Assembly (NCBI GenBank): GCA_013388635.1
Contig: JACAEX010000001.1
Location: 1-64,000 of the forward strand
DNA: 64,000 nt
Direction: 5' to 3'
Source of the DNA: Syntrophaceae bacterium
GTDB taxonomy: Bacteria > Desulfobacterota > BSN033 > UBA1163
Part shown: piece by piece, positions 60,123 to 64,000 of the stretch
How the letters are laid out: each line of letters begins with the position of its first letter
How positions within the stretch are numbered: position 1 is the first letter of the stretch
Made by a program: the position numbers and the translations under genes
The notes under the pieces: generated by a model
Database searches by the model: none
Told to the model about the DNA's origin: nothing
What the model saw: only the letters and a program-made list of their open reading frames with translations

Positions 60123-60788
60123 TCAATCATTGAAGAAACATGGCCTCTTTCCTCCCTGATCTCCGTTCAGCCATTGAAGAACCCTCCGGGCAGGTCCAAA
60201 ATTCGGATCCAGAAGAAGTACTTTCTCGCAGTCCTCTCTGGCTAAGTCCTTAAGACCCTTCCGATCATAGGCATCACAACGATTGTAGTAGGCCCACATG
60301 AGATCTGGTTTAAGGGAGATCGCCTGACTATAATCCAGGATAGCGCAATCATACAGACCTTTGTCAAAGTACGCATTGCCGCGCTTCAGATATGTATTGC
60401 CGTTATTCGGATCGAGCTGTATCGATCGGGTGAAGTCCAGGATCGCCTGGTCGTACCGTTCGCTCTTAGCATAGGCTAAACCACGGTTGCTGTAGGCTAT
60501 GGCAAAATCTGGTTTCAGTTTGATGGCCTGGGTATAATCCGCGATGGCCAGATCGTACAGGCCTTTCAGCCGGTAAGCGATGCCTCGGTCGTTTAAAGCA
60601 AAAGCCAGCTCTTCCGTATTCCATTCGCTTACGCCGATCGTACTAAGAGAAAATGTCTTTATGCTGGTGCCTGGGTCCTCTCTTTCGGCTTTTGGACCAG
60701 AAGCAACACCTTCATTCGAATCGGCATAAGCGCGAAAGACCGACATCACAACAAAGATGATGAGGAGTGCCACCTTCAAAGCTTTCAT
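60123..60788 (-). CDS. exported TPR-repeat protein
   Basis: A signal peptide (LKVALLIIFVVMSVFRAYA, cleavage near residue 22) precedes five TPR units of the NRGLAY and RGNAYF kind (~65-205). The protein is 221 residues, ends CFFND and has no enzyme domain. TPR proteins of this size usually act as periplasmic scaffolds. It sits between two other TPR proteins in the same orientation with short gaps. The TPR motifs (KPDFAIAYSNRGLAYAKSERY) are close to those in the lipoprotein upstream, suggesting duplication. Confidence 0.75.
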   Translation of the reverse strand: MKALKVALLIIFVVMSVFRAYADSNEGVASGPKAEREDPGTSIKTFSLSTIGVSEWNTEELAFALNDRGIAYRLKGLYDLAIADYTQAIKLKPDFAIAYSNRGLAYAKSERYDQAILDFTRSIQLDPNNGNTYLKRGNAYFDKGLYDCAILDYSQAISLKPDLMWAYYNRCDAYDRKGLKDLAREDCEKVLLLDPNFGPARRVLQWLNGDQGGKRPCFFND

Positions 60789-60800
60789 ATCCCCTCTCCT

Positions 60801-61382
60801 TCAAGGGCAGCATTTCTTCGCTATCGCATCGATCACCGAGCCATTTCTGATACCTTCCCAATCACCAACTGGTCTGGAATCCTCCATCCACCGACGTCGC
60901 TTTGTCCGACAGTCAATCTCTCCCTGAATCGTGTCGCAATCCCCTCCGGGTCGATCGACCCGAACGAGGAAGGAAAAGATATCGCCCGATGTCCTCACTG
61001 AATCTGTTTCGAGATAGAATTTCATCTCCTCATCTCCGCCAGCAAACCACCAGCGGGTTGGACCTTCGCGTACTAAAAATGGCTTCAGGATCTTTTTCAG
61101 GTCTGGGTTCAGAGAGACCGCCTTATTAAAATCTCCACGGGCCGCTCCTGCCTCTCCCTTTTTTAAATAGGCAAGCCCCCGGGCCACGTACAGGTCCGCA
61201 TCTTTCGGGTTGAACTCAATGGCTTTTGTAAAGTCATCGATCGCCCCCTCGTAATTCTCGTCCAGAACAAGCTTGACCTTGCCCCGATCATGATAAGCTT
61301 TGGAAACTTCTGGCAGGGGCGTGACCGTTGCACAGGATATCAGAAAAAGATAGAAACCCAAAAGCCATATAATTTGATGCAT
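60801..61382 (-). CDS. TPR-repeat lipoprotein
   Basis: A lipoprotein signal with lipobox LISC (Cys at ~17) begins this 193-residue protein. Two TPR units follow (KAYHDRGKVKLVLDENYEGAI; DADLYVARGLAYLKKGEA), then a ~90-residue C-terminal domain (TRWWFAGGDEEMKFYLETDSV ... CDTIQGEIDCRTKRRRW) that resembles small surface-exposed domains with two to four cysteines. The 52 upstream codons of the open frame lie in the endonuclease V gene, so the ATG at 61382 with GGAGAGGA is the start. It is one base from the end of the endonuclease V gene. Confidence 0.75.
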   Translation of the reverse strand: MHQIIWLLGFYLFLISCATVTPLPEVSKAYHDRGKVKLVLDENYEGAIDDFTKAIEFNPKDADLYVARGLAYLKKGEAGAARGDFNKAVSLNPDLKKILKPFLVREGPTRWWFAGGDEEMKFYLETDSVRTSGDIFSFLVRVDRPGGDCDTIQGEIDCRTKRRRWMEDSRPVGDWEGIRNGSVIDAIAKKCCP

Positions 61383-61383
61383 T

Positions 61384-62073
61384 TTATCCTCTCCTCCTTT
61401 GTTCACCTTCTCCATGCAGGAGATTTCGGGTAGCATGGTGAGCCTTTCGCAAAGGCTCAGGGGTTCGGTATCCCCGGCAGGTTTGGAGAACGAGTTGGAC
61501 ACTTGTCTGAAGGCCGATCCGGTGGCCCGGGGATACAAAGAGAGGCTTCACCCTCTCTTTTGTCCTGAGGACCGCTCCCACTTCTCTTCCCTCTTTCCAG
61601 ACCCATTCAAAGCTTCCCTTGGAAGGTCCTGGATTCCTGAAATCACGGAATAGGGGTGTCTTCGTACAGCCCATAGAGGGAAGGTCTAACCATAAACCCA
61701 GATGAGAGGCGAGACCAAATCCTCTCGGATGGGCAATGCCCTGACCCTCGAAGATCGTCACGTCGGGTTTGATCTTCAATTTTTCAAATGCCTTGATCAG
61801 GACCGGACCCTCTCGAAAACTCAAAAGACCTGGGATGTAAGGAAAAGAAATCTCTCCCTCAGATGTGGCGATATCCAGGATATCGAGATCTGGAAAAGAA
61901 AGGACGACAACGGCGCCGAAAAGAGGACCTTTCTCCTTTGAATAAGCGACATCTGCTCCGCCGATCGTCCTCACCTCAGAAAATGTATTTTCCAGGATGA
62001 GGTGGCCTTTCAAACCCTCCTGAATTCGAATCGCCTCCTCGATACTCACTTTCCAGGGATGCAGAGGTTTCAT
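61384..62073 (-). CDS. nfi: endonuclease V with Asp-to-Glu change at a catalytic site
   Basis: Endonuclease V nicks DNA near deaminated adenine (inosine). The 229-residue protein has the family order: catalytic D41 in GGADVAY, E88 in PYIPGLLSFRE, and HPRGFGLASHLGLWLDLPSMGCTKT. In place of the invariant Asp (D110 in E. coli) the sequence reads FEGQGIAHPR, i.e. E109. The codon is GAG, and a single base could give GAC or GAT. C-terminal LFVSPGHRIG retains the conserved His. Either the metal site tolerates Glu or activity is reduced. The ATG follows a dispersed palindrome that lies just upstream. Confidence 0.88.
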   Translation of the reverse strand: MKPLHPWKVSIEEAIRIQEGLKGHLILENTFSEVRTIGGADVAYSKEKGPLFGAVVVLSFPDLDILDIATSEGEISFPYIPGLLSFREGPVLIKAFEKLKIKPDVTIFEGQGIAHPRGFGLASHLGLWLDLPSMGCTKTPLFRDFRNPGPSKGSFEWVWKEGREVGAVLRTKERVKPLFVSPGHRIGLQTSVQLVLQTCRGYRTPEPLRKAHHATRNLLHGEGEQRRRG

Positions 62074-62078
62074 ATTAT

Positions 62079-62110
62079 CGCTATGCGCAGAGGGCCAAGC
62101 GCTTGGCGTC
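62079..62110. repeat. palindromic element with GCCAAGCGCTTGGC core, copy 2
   Basis: Read on the minus strand this is ACGCCAAGCGCTTGGC, a short variable part, then TGCGCA and AGCG, matching 3878-3909. It separates endonuclease V from the periplasmic-binding-protein gene. Confidence 0.65.
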
Positions 62111-62115
62111 TTTCA

Positions 62116-63918
62116 TTACGGTGCGACCTGTTCGATCTTGCCCTTTTTTACCTGGAGGATGGAGAGGGTTCGAATCGTCTTTCCATCTTCTCCAAATCCC
62201 TTCAGGCCCGAGACCCCCTGAAAATTCTGGATCCGGCGAAGCTCTTCCCTCATCTGGATAGGGGACGAGACGGACTTCGAAGTCAGAATTTCCAGCAGGA
62301 TCTTTGCTCCGTCGTAACCGAGGGCCTCAAGGGTTTCTGGATCTCGCTGGTAGGCCTTTTGAAATCCTTTGACGAAACGGCTGACCCGGGAAGAAGAGGC
62401 TCCCTTATAGAAGGCGTCGACAAAGATCGCACCCTCTGCAGACTTCCCTGCGATTCGAATAAGCTCCGGGCCATTCCAGGCATTGGTTCCGAGGAAGACC
62501 GGTCCTGTGACATCGAAATAGGCCAACTGCGAAAGAATCAGACCCACGCGATCATGAGTGTCAGGTATGAAAAGTCCATCGACCAGAAGGCCAACCTCAA
62601 ACTCTTCTCCCAACGTTCTCTTGGAGGTCTCTTTTTTGATGGGGGTCACCTTGAAAAAGCTTCTGATCTCACGGCTGAAATCGGTCTGTCCTTCGTGGTA
62701 GGCCACCGTGGCCAGAAGCCTTCCACCCATCCGAGCCAGCTCTTGAGCGAAGAGGCCCTTGAAATGTTGTCCGTAGGGAGAGTTGGGATAAAAGACGGCG
62801 AAGGTTTGGAGTCCTAATTCCTTGACTGCATAAGCGACAAGGGCCCGAACCTGTTCCGAAGGGGTGATGGAGTTCTGGAAGACGAAATCTCCGAGCCCCT
62901 CAACCAGCTCTTTCTGGCTGAGGGTGAGAAGGGGCACTTGCAGCTGCCGGGCCTTCTTTGCGGCCTTCTCAGCGGTGATCGAGAGAAGGGGACCGATGAT
63001 CCCAAGAACTCCCTCTTTGGTCACCAGATCCTCCACGGCCTTTTCAGCTTCAGACGGGTCTCCTTTCGAGTCTCGGATCAACAATGAAAGAACAGGTGCC
63101 TTTATTCCCGACTCCGCCTCTTTGATCGCGAACTGAATGCCTTGCAGAGCTCTCTCTCCAAAATGTTGATAGTCTCCGCTCAGAGGAAGGATGACTCCAA
63201 TCGGATGCTTGGGTTTGAAAGTGAGATGGAGGGATTCATAGACCTCTCTGGCCTCAGGTTCATAATCCCTGGTCTTATACTCCTTCTCCCATTCCGTCAG
63301 GATGCTTTTCGCCTGGGAATCATTCCCACGGCTCTTCATCCATTGGGCCAGCTTTAATTTCGCATAACCTCCTCCGTAGGCCCCGCGGTAAAGGGACTCC
63401 ACCCGGGTCAGCTCTTCCTCGGTCTTAAACGTGTCGATGACCGACCTTACCTTTTTCCTCAACTCCTCTCGAGGCTGTCCGGGAATGAGGAGCCCCTTGC
63501 CGTACCAGTGGAGGGCGCCAAACGGATCTTTGAGTTGAAGATGGTTATCTCCGAGAAGGGTGAAGATCTGAACCATCCTCGAGGGAGAGAGAAAGGTGGA
63601 TAAAAGCTCGGTCAGAGTTGAAATGGCCTCATTCGGTTTCCTAAGCTGGGTGTAACAGATCCCCATCCTGAACTTGGCGTCGTTGGCGAGGGGGCTTTTG
63701 GGGAACTCTGTAACCAATTTCTTAAAACGCCAGAGGGCCTTTTCCGATTCGCCCTTTGAAAGGAATATCTCTCCCTCCCTGAAAAGGAGCGTATCCTCTG
63801 GCTGAGCTTGAGCAAAGAGATGGACATGACTGAAGAGGAGAAGACAGAGCGTCAAACTCCACCAGATTTTTGATTGCAAATTTATTGCGGGTCTTAAAAC
63901 GTGAGAGATGGAATGCAA
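62116..63918 (-). CDS. LpoA-like protein: TPR-type N-terminus plus periplasmic ligand-binding domain
   Basis: The N-terminal 200 residues are helical repeats (EDTLLFREGEIFLSKGESEKALWRFKK, here in part, then FRMGICYTQLRKPNEAI). The remaining ~350 form a type I periplasmic binding fold: GVILPLSGDYQHFGERALQGI, VEDLVTKEGVLGIIGP, FYPNSPYGQHF and FLGTNAWNGPELI. This combination matches LpoA, the activator of the peptidoglycan synthase PBP1A, and related proteins in deltaproteobacteria. A signal anchor (WWSLTLCLLLFSHVHLFA) lies near residue 20-37. The frame starts with TTG at 63918, and the exact start is uncertain. Confidence 0.75.
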   Translation of the reverse strand: MHSISHVLRPAINLQSKIWWSLTLCLLLFSHVHLFAQAQPEDTLLFREGEIFLSKGESEKALWRFKKLVTEFPKSPLANDAKFRMGICYTQLRKPNEAISTLTELLSTFLSPSRMVQIFTLLGDNHLQLKDPFGALHWYGKGLLIPGQPREELRKKVRSVIDTFKTEEELTRVESLYRGAYGGGYAKLKLAQWMKSRGNDSQAKSILTEWEKEYKTRDYEPEAREVYESLHLTFKPKHPIGVILPLSGDYQHFGERALQGIQFAIKEAESGIKAPVLSLLIRDSKGDPSEAEKAVEDLVTKEGVLGIIGPLLSITAEKAAKKARQLQVPLLTLSQKELVEGLGDFVFQNSITPSEQVRALVAYAVKELGLQTFAVFYPNSPYGQHFKGLFAQELARMGGRLLATVAYHEGQTDFSREIRSFFKVTPIKKETSKRTLGEEFEVGLLVDGLFIPDTHDRVGLILSQLAYFDVTGPVFLGTNAWNGPELIRIAGKSAEGAIFVDAFYKGASSSRVSRFVKGFQKAYQRDPETLEALGYDGAKILLEILTSKSVSSPIQMREELRRIQNFQGVSGLKGFGEDGKTIRTLSILQVKKGKIEQVAP

Positions 63919-63958
63919 TTCTATCTTAACCTTTAATCCTTTTGCTGATCGACAGGGG

Positions 63959-63967
63959 TGATATAAT
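63959..63967 (+). promoter_or_regulatory. putative extended -10 promoter of a gene beyond the window
   Basis: TGATATAAT at 63959-63967 contains the TGN extension plus a perfect TATAAT. A GGGAGG site follows at 63976-63981. It points to a plus-strand gene starting near or past the end of the window, divergent from the LpoA-like gene. Confidence 0.4.
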
Positions 63968-64000
63968 AGATTTCAGGGAGGTAGCGGTAAGCTTCGTTAA

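Noticed and set aside
1-64000. CRISPR array
   Set aside because: The many repeats are dispersed, inverted or palindromic and unevenly spaced. No regular repeat-spacer series or cas gene was found.

Overview
The window looks like a chromosomal segment of an anaerobic Gram-negative bacterium, most likely Desulfobacterota (deltaproteobacterial) or a close relative. This is inferred from an LPS Kdo-kinase-like gene, an outer-membrane secretin, selenium-type molybdenum hydroxylase maturation genes, TRAP transport, a split B12-dependent acyl-CoA mutase and many sensor kinases. No rRNA is present and one tRNA is seen, so the species cannot be fixed.

Layout. 1-2.4 kb: a bacterioferritin, a cytidylate-kinase-like/BON protein and the wreck of an ADP-forming acyl-CoA synthetase. 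2.4-6.9 kb: mocA, yqeB, yqeC and xdhC, which mature molybdenum hydroxylases. 7-24 kb: an MSHA-like type IV pilus locus. The major pilin and a YfhO-type membrane protein are on the plus strand. The inner-membrane platform, four minor pilins, a PilM-PilN fusion, PilO-, MshK-, secretin-, ExeA- and TPR-type proteins and the assembly ATPase are on the minus strand. 24-30 kb: response regulators, two hybrid kinases, an excisionase-type DNA-binding protein and an HD-GYP regulator.

30.5-48.7 kb: one long minus-strand catabolic unit. In transcription order it encodes a GntR regulator, the B12 and catalytic subunits of an acyl-CoA mutase, a 3-hydroxyacyl-CoA dehydrogenase/enoyl-CoA hydratase fusion, HyuA/HyuB, a phenylacetate-CoA-ligase-like enzyme, a TRAP transporter and a three-subunit molybdenum hydroxylase. 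It reads as uptake, hydroxylation, ATP-dependent ring opening or carboxylation, CoA activation and carbon-skeleton rearrangement of an unknown substrate. The hydroxylase probably depends on the maturation genes at 2.4-6.9 kb.

49-64 kb: a DUF434 protein, an HTH/nucleotidyltransferase-like pair, tRNA-Arg(CCG), a Kdo-kinase-like protein, a gatB-mtnA-SAM-hydrolase operon, an aminotransferase, a cluster of exported TPR proteins with a secreted Cys/His protein, endonuclease V and an LpoA-like periplasmic protein.

The most striking property is the density of short dispersed repeats, many with terminal inverted repeats. They sit against start and stop codons, enter reading frames, and in one case enclose a four-helix-bundle gene. 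That unit appears to be the parent of a family of miniature elements seen elsewhere in the window.
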